Of a DNA stretch of 64,000 bases, positions 11,305 through 22,379 are shown in pieces (within the stretch, counting starts at the first letter, position 1; each line of letters starts with the position of its first letter). This DNA is from Selaginella tamariscina (lineage: Eukaryota > Streptophyta > Lycopodiopsida > Selaginellales > Selaginellaceae). The position numbers were made by a program, and so were the translations under genes. The stretch spans positions 98,766-162,765 of the forward strand of contig PUQB01000137.1 of the NCBI GenBank assembly GCA_003024785.1, read 5' to 3'. The notes beneath the pieces were generated by a model, which worked only from the letters and a program-made list of their open reading frames with translations, made no database searches and was not told the DNA's origin.

Positions 11305-12168
11305 ATGGAGGAAATATTAAGAAGCAAGGTATGGCTGTGTGTAGGTCGAGCAAGACATGATAATCCAGATGGTCCACTGGATTCTTCAGGAGGTTTGCAG
11401 CTATACAAGAACAAATCGTTCTTTTTTTGTGTAAACCCAACAACTGGTAGGTCGAAGAGATTGGCCAAGCCGCCATATGGAATTTTGTCAGAAGGTGCAT
11501 CCATATGGTATGATTCTACAACTGGAAGTTACCAGGTTTACGCCTTCAGTCGTAACCAGCTGATGAAATATGTTTCTAACAGCTCCATCACTTCCGGAAA
11601 GCCGCCTCAGCCGTGGCGCATGTGTGGGCGCCTTCCAAATGATTGGGTGTACGATAACATTGGGAACAAGCCAGTTATTATTGATGGCCTTGTTTATGGG
11701 TTTACATGCGAAGAGAAGGTTCTTCGAGGGGAGGATGATGACGAGGAACTAATGTTTGGGATGGCAATATACGACCCTAAGTTGAGAACGACCACGAATG
11801 AGAGCTGGGATGGTGCCGAGTTCAGTGTAGTGTGTCCAAAACACATTGTGAAACTTGGTAGAACTATTTGTGTGTTAACCAGCCCTGCAAACGACGACAG
11901 CGTAATGGGTTTCTGGTTTCAAGGAGAAACCAAGATGAAGTGGCCTACCCCACCAAATTTAAGCGATTTCCCTTATAGTCACTGTGTTGCATATGATAAC
12001 TGGGTGATGCTGTGGACATCAGATGGGGGATCCTGTGTAAGATTTGATAAACGCAGTCGGAAGTGGAAGATGCTTAAGCCATTAGACCAGATGCATGAGG
12101 AGTGGCCTTTTAAAGGAGAGTACATTCGACGGGCTTTTTATCACGTTCCTTCACAAGTTAACCCATAG
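11305..12168 (+). CDS. F-box-associated/kelch-like beta-propeller protein lacking an F-box
   Basis: Intronless gene of 287 residues from ATG 11305. The sequence has the feel of plant F-box-associated or kelch-repeat propellers: FFFCVNPTTGRSKRLAKPP, SYQVYAFSRNQL, MAIYDPKLR, VAYDNWVMLWTSDGGSCVRF. No F-box is present at the N-terminus (MEEILRSKVWLCVGRARHDN), so this is either a shortened family member or a propeller-only protein. A TATA-like AGATATATATAC lies about 35 bp upstream. Family assignment rests on pattern similarity; function unknown. Confidence 0.7.
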   Translation: MEEILRSKVWLCVGRARHDNPDGPLDSSGGLQLYKNKSFFFCVNPTTGRSKRLAKPPYGILSEGASIWYDSTTGSYQVYAFSRNQLMKYVSNSSITSGKPPQPWRMCGRLPNDWVYDNIGNKPVIIDGLVYGFTCEEKVLRGEDDDEELMFGMAIYDPKLRTTTNESWDGAEFSVVCPKHIVKLGRTICVLTSPANDDSVMGFWFQGETKMKWPTPPNLSDFPYSHCVAYDNWVMLWTSDGGSCVRFDKRSRKWKMLKPLDQMHEEWPFKGEYIRRAFYHVPSQVNP

Positions 12169-12541
12169 CGTTCTTCATGTTTGGTCATGTTTAATATTTT
12201 GTAAATAGATGTCAACCATATGGTGGTGCTACGTATATATATATATCCAGGGAATATAACTATATTATATAATTACGTCACATTTACATGGTGACATACT
12301 CGAGGGCAGCATCTGTATTCAACATTAGTCCAGAAGCTATACTCTCTCTCTCTCCACACACACATGCGCGCGCACACACAATGTAACAGAAATCTTCAAA
12401 TTTTATACGAAGCAGCATCTTGTATCATTTAACATTCAAAGTAGGAAGAGATCCAGCTCCACAAAGCAGCTTCGTTGTCACCTGACATCCAGAAACAAGG
12501 TCAGGTTCCCCATCTGTGCTTCAGCGTAATTTGTGTATGTT
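12169..12541. other. convergent 3' spacer
   Basis: 3' regions of the propeller gene (+) and the PPR gene (-), with short CT/CA microsatellites near 12.35 kb. No gene seen. Confidence 0.5.
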
Positions 12542-15510
12542 CTAACTGAAGCACAGATTGGATAGGAGTACATAAGCAGAAGATCCATGAGGACGAATAC
12601 TTGCAACTGCAGCAGCCGTTGATTTCCCAAGGTGAACATTACCATGCAGTTTACATGCCCCAAGCAAAGTCATCCATGCAACTGAACCAGGCTCCACAGG
12701 CATACTCTCGATAAGATCCCGAGACTCCTCAACTCTTCCTGTCCGTCCAAGAAGATCTACAATGCACATGAAATGTTCTAGGTTTGGAACAAAGTAGTAA
12801 TCCCCGACAAGTGAATGATAATGTTGTCTCCCAATAGCCAACAGTCCTGCATGGCTACAAGCAGACAACACGTTAACGAAAGTGATCTCATCGGGTTTCA
12901 CTCCTTGAAGATTCATTTTCCAGAGTATATCAACAGCTTCGTTGACGTGTCCATTCTGAGCATATGCAGCAGAAATGCCATTCCATGACACCAAATCCTG
13001 TTTTGCCATATGATCAAATGTTGCCTGTGCTCCCTCAAGCCATCCACATTTCCCATACAAGTTAACTATTGCATTCTGGATCATTACATCGGACCTAAAC
13101 CTGGATTCCTTGATTTCCCCATGTAATGCCCTCCCTTTTCCGAGGGCTGTCAACTTTCCATATGCTTCAAGCACGCTTAAGTACGTCACCTTGTTAGGTT
13201 CCACACCTTCAAGGTCCATGTTGTAGAAGAGGCTTATGGCTTCTAAACAATGCTCAGCTTGAACATATATACATAACATGGCATTCCATGAGACAACACC
13301 TCCTTCACCTGCAGTAACCACATTGTCGAAAACCCTCCTGGCTTCTTTCAGTTGCCCCTTCTGAGCATGTGTTGTCATCATAGCACCGCAAGTTACTCGG
13401 TCCCAAGAAGGCATTTTGCTGAACATCTCCGAGGCATCTACAGTATGCCCTTGTTGGCTATACGCTGCTGCAAGCGTGTTATAAGTCACCACGTCCCTAG
13501 AACCCATACAGTCGAAGATACATCTGGATTGTAACATATGCCCATTGTGTGCATATGATCTCAACAAGCAGTTCCATGAGATAATGCTTGGCTCTAAGAT
13601 TCTATCAAATGTAAGCTTTGCATCCTCCACATTTCCACATTTCCCATACGTGTTGACAAGAGAAGTAGCCACGGTCAAGTCGGCATCCCACCCTGCTGCG
13701 ACTGCAATAGAATGTACTCTCCTGCACTCTGAAAGGCTTTCAAAGCATGCACATCCCTCAAGAACAGACAAGAAGGTTGTTCTGTCCGGCTCGATATCCA
13801 TCTCTTTAAAGAGCTCAAGAGCTTCCTCTGCATAACCATTCTGAGCATATGCTCCAAGCATCATGTTCCAAGTGTGCACATCCCTCTCTAGCATTCTCTC
13901 AAAAAGGATTCTTGCATTCTGTACATGCCCCTTCTGAGCGTATGCAGAGAGGACCGAGTTAAAAGCTTGCACATTCTGCTCGGGAATATTTCAAGTATTA
14001 TCACCGCTTGCTCAATACGACCTTCTAAGGCATGTGTTCTAATCAGGACATTCCATGATAGCACGTCTCGCTTTGGCATGTCATCGAACAAAGACTTCGC
14101 TTCCCGTAGACACCCATTGTGAGCATACGTGGAAATCATAGCATTCCAAAGCTCATTCCTCTGCCCGGACTCGTCAAATATCAACTTCGCATCTTGCAGT
14201 GCTCCGCAGCTTCCATACATTCGCATCAATGCACTAGCCACACCAACATCAGACTCGAACCCTCTGTTCTTAACCAGAGAATGAATTCTCCTGCATTGTT
14301 CTATGTCTCCAAGCTGACCACATGCTTCCATTACAAGGAGAAAGGTGAGCCTGTCTGGTTGCATGTCCATAGCATCAAAGAGATCAAGAGCCAACTCCGA
14401 CTGCCCGTTCTGGACATACGCTGTGATCATAGCATTCCACAATGTGAGATCCCTTTCAGAGGTCTGCTCAAAAACGAGGACTGCTTTCTCAACTTCTCCC
14501 TTCAAAGAGTAACTCATAACGAGTGAAGTTTTCGACACGAGATCATGCTGTGGAGCTTTCTCATACACTTGTATCGCATCCTTGTTATATCCATTCAGGG
14601 CATATGCAGATATGAGGGCGTTCCAAGACGTGAGATCTCTCTGGGGCATCCGATCAAACATCTCTCTCGACTCAATGATACGGCTGTTGTGGGAGTATGC
14701 TGCAAAGACCGTCGTGTAAGAAACTACGTCTTGCATAGGCATTTTCTCGAATGCATCTCGGGCTTCGTCGATTCCACCTTTCTGAGCAAATGCTGCAATC
14801 ATGGCGTTCCAGGAGATTGGGTTCCTCTCAAGAATCTGATTAAACACCCAGACAGCAGTTTCGATGTCTCCGACCTTCCCATGTACACCTAAGAGTGCAG
14901 TTCCCACTGAGGTCTGAGTATGGAGTCTGAAATCGATGACATGTTCAGAGATATCTTTCACTAGGATCGGATTGACAACCATGCCTGCAAATGCATCTAA
15001 AAGGCTAACAAAACTGATGCTATCCGGCTGAATGCCCTCCATGTCCATCAAGCTGAACATCCTTACGGCTTGTGGGAATTGCCTGTTCTGAGCAAATGCT
15101 GCAACGATTGCATTCCACGACACAAGATCCTTGACAGGGATCGAGTTGAAGAGAGAATAAGCTTTCTGAATGTCCCCATATGATCCATACGCAGTGATGA
15201 GTGAATTCCAAGCAACGACGTCTGTATGAGGCATTCTGTGCAGGAGCTCACTGGCCTGCTGCAGATGCCCAGTTCGGACATATGCTCGGAGGAGTATAGT
15301 CCAAGAGTATACATTCCGGTTGTGCGTGCCGGCATGGAAAATAGACTCTGCTTCGTGAAGGCTGCCACAATTGGCATACATGTAAACCAGGAGATTTGCA
15401 AGGTACGTGTTCGTGATTAGACCTGCCGAGATTATCTGTGAGTGGAGAAACCTGGCTTCTTGTAAATCGCTACATTTCCGGAGTAGAGGAGCTAGTGCAT
15501 CGATGCGCAT
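12542..15510 (-). CDS. PLS-type pentatricopeptide repeat protein, frame broken once, E-domain cut short
   Basis: Intronless gene from ATG 15510 (MRIDALAPLLRKCSDLQEAR). PLS-class PPR proteins bind organellar RNA and usually serve C-to-U editing. About 25-30 repeats are visible, many with VSWNAMIAAFAQ- or TYNTLAAAYSQ-type starts. The first frame covers 15510 to about 13985; the repeats continue in another frame (PEQNVQAFNSVLSAYAQKG) to 12542. The switch at about 13,982-13,990 is explained by one missing T in ATTTCCC. The C-terminus runs through E-motif-like sequence (GSVAWMTLLGACKLHGNVHL) but stops at AYVLLSNLCFS, so the rest of the E motif and any DYW domain are absent. Either a recent pseudogene or an intact gene with one sequence error. 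Confidence 0.85.
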
Positions 15511-15841
15511 GAACTCGAGTTCTTACATTACATTGAGAAAGTTTCCCAAATAACCCCGAAATAACACATTTAATATTATTGAAGTTAAATTTAAAAATAT
15601 CTCAATAATTTGGGAAATTTTAATGAAAAAAAAGAATGTGATTGACTCATTTCACCAAACTCGTTTAAAATAATTTTAAAATTTTGAGATATTTTTAATT
15701 GTAAACGGCTAAACCAATCACAAATTAGCAATAGCCCAGATATATAACTCCATACTCCGCTCTGTGATGTCCGTCACACGGCCTTGTATGTTTAACAACG
15801 TATAGCATTTCAGGGTTTTAGGTTTCTTCAGTATTTCTCCA
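15511..15841. promoter_or_regulatory. divergent PPR / LPD promoter region
   Basis: 330 bp between two start codons. A TATA box (TATATAA, 15741-15747) lies 95 bp upstream of the LPD ATG. The PPR side is AT-rich without a clear TATA element. Confidence 0.55.
15741..15747 (+). promoter_or_regulatory. TATA box of LPD
   Basis: TATATAA, 95 bp before the LPD start codon, in a suitable position for a plant core promoter. Confidence 0.5.
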
Positions 15842-18644
15842 ATGGCAGCAGCTATGGCGGCCATGTCTCTCCAATCGATCTGTTCTGCAAAGCTGCATGC
15901 CGATCATCACAGGAATGCTCCGATTTCTTCTTCGCATGCATGCTGTGGCCTTCGTAAGCGAGTGTCTCAGATCTCACATTCTTCGCGACCAGCTACTTGC
16001 AAGGATTTCAGGCGCCAGATGATTGTTCGTGCTTCTTCAAATGGCAGCTCTCAATCTTTTGATTATGATGTCATAATCATCGGTGCTGGTGTTGGAGGAC
16101 ATGGAGCTGCTCTCCATGCTGTAGAACAGGTAAGTAATTCATTATCTTATCAAGAATCGCTTTACTCTTCAGATCATTCATCTTGCATGATGCTTTTACT
16201 TATTTTATTGATGTGTACTCAGGGAATGAAAACTGCTATAATCGAAGCAGATATTGTGGGAGGGACCTGTGTGAACCGGGGATGTGTGCCTTCGAAAGCG
16301 CTCCTTGCTGTTAGTGGACGTGTGAGGGAGCTTCAGAGTGAACACCATCTCAAGGCACTGGGCATCCAGGTTAATGGGACATAATTTTTCACATATAATT
16401 TATAAATGTTGTAATGATACGATACATCGTGTATGTGTATATTGGTCTTTGATGACACGTACAATATATACATACATATGTACATATATAGATATGTATA
16501 TAGACATTGTAGCTAAATATAACTGTTACAGGTCGCTGCGACAGGTTATGATAGGCAAGCTGTTGCCGATCATGCAAATAATCTGGCCGCTAAGATCCGT
16601 GGAAACCTTACAAATTCCATGAAGTCTTTGGGAGTAGATATCTTAACTGGTGTTGGTACCGTTGTGGTACGTGGTAGCATTTAGTTTCATAACACACTCT
16701 CTATTTATGTGTGTGTATATATGTGTATAATACACATATAAACATATATATACATACACGTTGGGCAGGCCCCTCAGAAGGTTAGATATGGGAAATCGGG
16801 TTCGCGGACAAGGATGTCACTGCAAAAGACATAATTATTGCAACGGGATCTGTTCCATTTGTTCCACCTGGCATTGAAATAGATGGTATGCTTTAAAACA
16901 TGTTCAGGCTAGCTACATACATGTACATGCGTATATATGTGGGTATGTATGCATATGTATATGGCTTGTTTCCGTGAACAGGCAAGACTGTCTTCACTAG
17001 CGACCATGCTTTGAAGCTCGAGTGGGTCCCTGACTGGATTGCAATCGTGGGGAGTGGATACATCGGCCTGGAGTTTAGTGATGTTTACACCGCACTTGGA
17101 AGCGAGGTCTGCGTTAGCTACATGTTTAAATATTGACGCACACACGCACACATTTATATCTTACCATACTAGGTTACCTTTGTCGAAGCATTGGATCAAT
17201 TGATGCCCGGATTTGACCCTGAGATCGCAAAGCTTGCTCAAAGGTTGTTAATCAATCCAAGAAAGATAGACTTCCACACTGGTGTTCTTGCAAAGAAGGT
17301 ATATACATATCTATATATATATACATGACATAAGTCTTGTTATCTGGTTAATGATTTTTTTTTACGAGCAGATCACTCCGGCGAGGATGGTCGTCCAGTA
17401 CAAATCGAATTGGTTTACAATAAAAAAGAGCCCAAAAAACACTAGAGGTTGTTTATATATGAAATTTGATACATTACTATGATTGCTCATTCTGTTTATT
17501 TCAGGTCGATGCAGCAATGATTGCAACTGAAGAGCGCCATCACAAAGGGATTGGGCCTGGAAAGTGTAAGTCGTGTGTGTGGTGTGGTGTCTGTGGATAT
17601 CGTCTAATTAACTTCTTTCAGGTAAATGTTGAAACACAACGAGGCTTCGTTCCTGTCAATGACGGAATGCAAGTGTTGGATACCAAGGGAAATCCGGTGA
17701 GTGTTTATATTTCGGTAAGCTTGTTTTATCAATGTTATATCAACTTCTTTTATCAGGTTCCACATTTGTACTGCATCGGTGATGCTAATGGTAAGCTGAT
17801 GCTTGCTCATGCTGCCAGTGCTCAGGGTATCTCTGGTAAGTCAGTTTTATATATAGTCAGTTATTCTTTGACCTCACATAGTACTAACAAAGTTAATATG
17901 CAGTTATCGAACAACTTGCCGGTAACGATAACGTGCTCAACCATCTAAGTATTCCTGCGGCTTGTTTCACACATCCCGAGATCAGTATGACTGGATTTAC
18001 TGAGGTATGTATATGTTATTTATTTATTTATTTATATGCACACATCACTATACTTGAGTTTCGCATTTTCACAGCCTCAAGCAAGAAAGAAGGGTGAAGA
18101 AGAAGGCTTCAGCGTAAATGTTGCAAAGACAAGCTTCAAAGCTAACACAAAAGCACTTGCTGAGAACGAGGGTGACGGGCTTGCCAAGGTAATAATGTTT
18201 GCTATAAATCATACATTACATACGCTCTGTCTGTGTGATCACTTATTTTCATCTTTTGTTTTACAGCTTATTTATCGCCCAGATACAGGAGAGATCCTTG
18301 GTGTCCATATCATTGGCATGCATGCTGCTGACTTGATCCACGAGGCTTCTAATGCCATGGCTCTGGGCACCAAAATTCAGGTATGATATAACTACATACA
18401 AAATTATTAAAAATAGAAAACTTAGAGGTCTAAGTATAACTACTACACCTTTATTTACTCAAATGGCTGATATTACAGGACATCAAGTTTGCCGTTCATG
18501 CTCACCCAACACTCTCAGAAGTCCTGGACGAGCTTTTCAAATCTGCCAAGGTAAATTTGTTGTGTGTGTGTGTGTGTGTCTGTGCTTTATTCCCATCGTA
18601 GGTTTGGCGAGCATGCAGTGAAGCCAGAGCCTGTTGCTGCTTAA
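15842..18644 (+). CDS. LPD: plastid dihydrolipoyl dehydrogenase (pyruvate dehydrogenase E3), several single-base frame losses
   Basis: FAD enzyme that reoxidises dihydrolipoamide in the plastid pyruvate dehydrogenase complex. Exon 1 (15842-16129) gives a transit peptide followed by the FAD-binding [13 protein letters not shown]. Exon 2 (16223-16369) carries the redox disulfide [13 protein letters not shown]. Later exons give [11 protein letters not shown], the NAD fold [38 protein letters not shown], and the interface residues [15 protein letters not shown]. The last expected residues ([10 protein letters not shown]) end at TAA 18642-18644. Single missing bases disturb the frame in exon 4 (about 16,791-16,800), exon 7 (about 17,383 and 17,432), exon 8 (about 17,528 and 17,541) and the last exon (about 18,601). 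Exon lengths become phase-correct if each loses exactly one base. Splice sites are intact. Confidence 0.88.
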
Positions 18645-18912
18645 GATTTTTTATTACATGTGTCAACGAAATTTTGTAGTCTTTATATGGGTAGTACTCA
18701 CAATAACTATACAATCCATTTTAACAATTCTCTTATTTAGATTGGCTGTTGCGCATAAATCTCTCTCTAAGAAGAGCATGAGTATGTTTTAATGATTTGC
18801 ATTATTGTAGAATTATTAACACGGACATGACGGAGTAATCCTAACAAAATCAACGCACTATATAGTTGACTAGATAAAACTTATTATTGCATGATTTTTT
18901 TTTGTTAATCCT

Positions 18913-20488
18913 TTATTCCCTTAAAACCCACAAGAAGTGTAGATTTTTTTCGTTGGTATGGTAGTAGCAATTTGACACGTTAGGCTGGCAACGGGCAACC
19001 CAGCTACACACGCAGCTCAGGCGTCCCCCGGTTTGGCATTCAACATATGGACCATCGCTCGCACAGGTCGGAGGAGTCGCGCAGACTGCAACCAAGTTAG
19101 AAATGAATATATATACACATTACGAGTAACTACAGATGCGTTCTCTCACTCTCTCTCTCACGCACACATCAATGAGGAGAAAGGCTGAGAGACGTACATA
19201 CGTACCGTCGACGGCCTGGAGGAGGCGACGGTTGTGGTAACTGGCGAGGGAAGCAGATGACACAGGTGACTGATCGGGAAAAGAGGTAGTCGGTCCCTGC
19301 ATGGTATCAAACTTACTGTCCATGGAGGTTGGTGCTTGGGCACCGGTGATACTGTTCTTTGTGTTGGACACAGGAGCCTGAGCATCCCTTATGTTGTTCA
19401 TGTATGCAGCCATCGGGGATTGCGCCTCTCTCATCTTGCTCATCTCCTTGCGGGAGGTGGGAAGGGAAGAAGGAGAAACCTGCTCGTCCATTTCAAAGGA
19501 AATGTCTTGAGCACCCCTACGCTCCATACCATATGAAGAAGTTGGCGAGACCTGGTTGGCTTGGTACATGCGTGACTCCATGTTCATGGATGAGACTGGA
19601 ACCTGTGCAGGATCCATTGATGAGAGTGGAGATTGGAGCTTGGACATCATTGGGCTTTGAGCAAGTCTCTCTAGACCCTCTGGGAGAGGGGTCAGGGACG
19701 GAGTCGGGACAAGAAGCGGTGACAGAGCAAGCTGAGCCTGGAAGATGTCGTATGCAGACGGAGACTGAGCTTTCATGGCTGCAGTCGGTGACTGGGCCAT
19801 GTTCATCGATGAAGTTGGCGACTGCAGTTCTCCAAATGAAGAAGTTGGTGTCTGTGTCTCTTCCAACCTGCGGAAGGATGTGGTTGGTGCCTGGGCTTCC
19901 ATGGATGAAGTTGGTGACTGTGCTTCCTGGGAGAACTCCTTGAACGATGAAGCTGGAGATTGAGCCTCTCCGAACATGGATGTCGGGGACTGCGTAGCTT
20001 CACGCATCTTAGGGAAGGACGAGGTCGGAGACTGCGATTCACCGAAAGACTCAGTTGGAGACTGAGACTTGAACAGCAGAGACTCATGCAGGTTACGCTC
20101 TTGAAGTTTGATTGAAGCAGTCGGCGACTGAGCTAGGTCTTGGGCTTCACCGAAAGAGGCAGTAGGAGACTGCATTTGACTCAAGGACGAAGTTGGTGAC
20201 TGAGATTCATCATACTGAGCTGCTCCAAAGAAGGAAGTCGGGGCCTGTTCAAGTCTGAAAGAAGAAGTTGGTGTCTGAGCTTTGGCAAGGTTGATGCCAA
20301 AGGCGGAGACTGGCCCGACTTGCTGAGGTTCATACGATGCAACTGGAGATTGTTCTTCCCATGACAACCGTGCATCTACACATACACATGTTTGAGTTTT
20401 ACAAACCGCAAGAGAGAATGTACGTACCTGATAAGTGGATGGCGAATGCAATGCTCAAGAGAGCATAGATCAATGTGGAGCATTTCAT
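18913..20488 (-). CDS. secreted Q-S-P-T-S-S-F repeat protein with Cys-rich tail; no known family recognised
   Basis: Three exons: 20428-20488, 19206-20375 and 18913-19085, total 1404 nt (467 residues), all phases consistent. Exon 1 is a signal peptide (MKCSTLIYALLSIAFAIHL). Exon 2 is nearly all a degenerate repeat of about 27 units of the form (A)Q-S/A/T-P-T/V-S/A-S-F/M, separated by short variable charged linkers such as KEFSQEA or RLEET. Exon 3 adds a tail with seven cysteines spaced C-5-C-8-C-7-C-1-C-5-C-6-C. The many isolated Ser-Pro and Ala-Pro units resemble arabinogalactan-type glycomodules, so a hydroxyproline-glycosylated wall or apoplast protein is plausible. I do not recognise a family. 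No frame break or premature stop was seen. Confidence 0.85.
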
Positions 20489-20571
20489 TGTATATGTGTT
20501 TGGTGATCTCCTCCAAGCCCCTTGGAATACAAATGGATCGAAGCGAGATTCCTAGGAGGAACTAGGTTGCA

Positions 20572-20579
20572 TTTTTATA
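20572..20579 (-). promoter_or_regulatory. TATA box of the secreted repeat-protein gene
   Basis: TATAAAAA on the minus strand, 84 bp upstream of the start codon at 20488. Confidence 0.6.
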
Positions 20580-20788
20580 CCGGGGAGAAAGCTTTGTTTT
20601 TTACTCATATTTGCGTGGTACATGTGTTGCTCGCATTTCATAAGGAACTGGCGATTGCATCTTGAACCGCCACCTTGCATGTGGGAACAAATCACAGCCG
20701 TACAAAATGCAAACCATGTGCTTACGCACGCTTTACGTCTTTACTTATAACAAACCCCAAAACAGAGTAAAATGAAGTCATTAGTTAT

Positions 20789-20852
20789 TTTGGCAGCGTA
20801 TGTGACAGACGGTAAAAGAATTTGGCAGCGTATGTGACAGATAATAAAAGAA
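20789..20852. repeat. two 32-bp tandem copies
   Basis: TTTGGCAGCGTATGTGACAG followed by an A-rich end occurs at 20789-20820 and 20821-20852, differing at three positions or so. It lies 34 bp before the tRNA gene and about 300 bp upstream of the repeat-protein gene start. Confidence 0.9.
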
Positions 20853-20886
20853 CTGAGGATGTACTGAATTTTTTACATACAAGTTT

Positions 20887-20959
20887 GGGGATAGAGCTCC
20901 GTTGGTAGAGCATTCGCTTAGCATGCGAAAGGTCTGGGGATCAAAACCCCATGTCTCCA
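20887..20959 (+). tRNA. tRNA-Ala (AGC)
   Basis: 73-nt cloverleaf. The acceptor stem GGGGATA pairs with TGTCTCC, discriminator A, D-arm GAGCTCCGTTGGTAGAGC, anticodon stem TTCGC/GCGAA with loop TTAGCAT (anticodon AGC), T-stem TGGGG/CCCCA. No intron and no encoded CCA. The T-loop (ATCAAAA) departs from the usual TTCAAAT, so B-box strength may be reduced. Confidence 0.93.
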
Positions 20960-21326
20960 CATTCCTCTTTTCTTGATCTTTTTTAACTCAAACTAACACA
21001 TATGATAGTCTCTAATTATGAGAATTTGTAATGTAATCAATTTCATTGTACATTTTTCAAAATTTAAAGTCTAAGAATGAACACATCAATTGACATAAGC
21101 CTCAGTTTATTTTTCAACTCTAGTGTCCCCTCAAATCACTATACAAATAAATACTTTTTTATGTTCTTTTTTAGAATCTCCCACTGCTTCAATTTCAATG
21201 TTCCAAACCACACGTGATTCCATATCCCAAATTCAAACTTCTACGCGGGCTATAGAATCTCTGCAACAATTCAAATTTTAAGTTCAAATTCAAAAGGAAC
21301 TCATGACCAACCTTACCTGCATAATT
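20960..21326. other. spacer between tRNA and extensin 3' end
   Basis: AT-rich, no gene seen. A T-run shortly after the tRNA (TCTTTTCTTGATCTTTTTT, about 20,965-20,985) can serve as the Pol III terminator. Confidence 0.5.
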
Positions 21327-22268
21327 TCAGTAATACAGTGGTGGAGGAGGAGACGTGTAGTAGTACACGGGAGGAGGAGATGCCATAGGTGGGGGCGGGG
21401 ACTTGTAATAGTAAGCTGGTGGTGGAGATAGTGATGGCGGTGGTGGGGATTTGTATACATAAGGAGGAGGCGAAGGAGATGGTGGAGGCGGAGATGGCCA
21501 GGAAGGTGGGGGTGGAGATGGCCAGGAAGGCGGTGGCGGAGATGGCCAGGAAGGTGGTGGAGACTTGTAAACGTACGGAGGAGGCGGAGACGGGGATGGT
21601 GGTGGTGGAGACTGGTACACATAAGGTGGCGGTGGTGGGGATTTGTATACATGAGGAGGAGGCGAAGGAGATGGTGGAGGCGGAGATGGCCAGGAAGGTG
21701 GTGGAGACTTGTAAACGTACGGAGGAGGTGGAGACGGGGATGGTGGTGGTGGAGACTGATACACATAAGGTGGAGGTGGAGATGGGGATTGGTGGGGTTA
21801 TGGTGGGGATTTGTAAACATATGGTGGGGTGGGGATGGAGATGGTGGCGGTGGCGAATTATAGACATAAGGTGGTGGTGGGATGGAGATGGTGGTGGTGG
21901 GGATTTGTAGACATAAGGAGGAGGTGGGGAAGGCGATGGTGGAGGTGGAGACTTGTAGTAGTAAGGCGGAGGGGGAGATGGGGATGGTGGAGGCGGGGAT
22001 TTGTAGACATAAGGGGAGGTGGAGATGGGGATGGAGGAGGGGATTTGTAGTAATATGGTGGAGGAGGAGATGGAGAAGGAGGTGGTGGGGAGTTATAGAC
22101 ATACGGAGGAGGTGGGGATGGGGATGGAGGAGGTGGGGATGGGGAATTATACATATATGGTGGTGGTGGTGATGCATAGGAGTAGTATTCCGCATTCACT
22201 ACTGCTACATTCTCACAAACCAATGCTGCAACAAGAACCGCAAGCATCCATCCCGGATTGATCCCCAT
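21327..22268 (-). CDS. extensin-like hydroxyproline-rich cell-wall protein, frame lost in the repeat region
   Basis: Starts at ATG 22268 with a signal peptide (MGINPGWMLAVLVAALV, mature end near NAEYYSY). Then SPPPPYVYKSPPPP-type extensin repeats with YVY/YYY cross-linking motifs, ending ...YYYTSPPPPLYY and TGA at 21327-21329. The protein frame holds from 22268 to about 22,015 and again from about 21,764 to the stop. Between them the repeat reading moves among frames; at least one switch (about 22,012) fits one missing C in a CCCCC run. Proline repeats are error-prone in both replication and assembly, so true breakage is not proved. Role: self-assembling wall glycoprotein. Confidence 0.85.
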
Positions 22269-22370
22269 GATTGTTAATCCGGACGGATAGTTCCTGGGAG
22301 AAAGGGAGAGAGCTGCTTGCTAAACTTCACTTGATGCAGAGAGATATGTGGAACAGAGATAAAAGCAAGG

Positions 22371-22379
22371 CTTTTTATA
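22371..22379 (-). promoter_or_regulatory. TATA box of extensin gene
   Basis: TATAAAAAG on the minus strand, 103 bp upstream of the extensin start codon. Confidence 0.6.

Noticed and set aside
13352-14892. Several plus-strand frames of 60-135 codons
   Set aside because: Antisense shadows of the PPR repeats.
19359-19943. 194-codon open frame on the plus strand
   Set aside because: Antisense shadow of the Q-S-P repeat gene; its Trp/Val-rich repeats mirror the real repeats, and there is no independent start or splice context.
20887-20959. tRNA considered as a tRNA-derived SINE head
   Set aside because: Full cloverleaf with good pairing, no A-rich tail or target duplication, and a Pol III T-run follows; a real tRNA gene fits better.
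21389-22261. Long plus-strand open frames opposite the extensin gene
   Set aside because: Low-complexity Met/Glu/Gly- or Trp/Arg-rich products are complements of the proline repeats.
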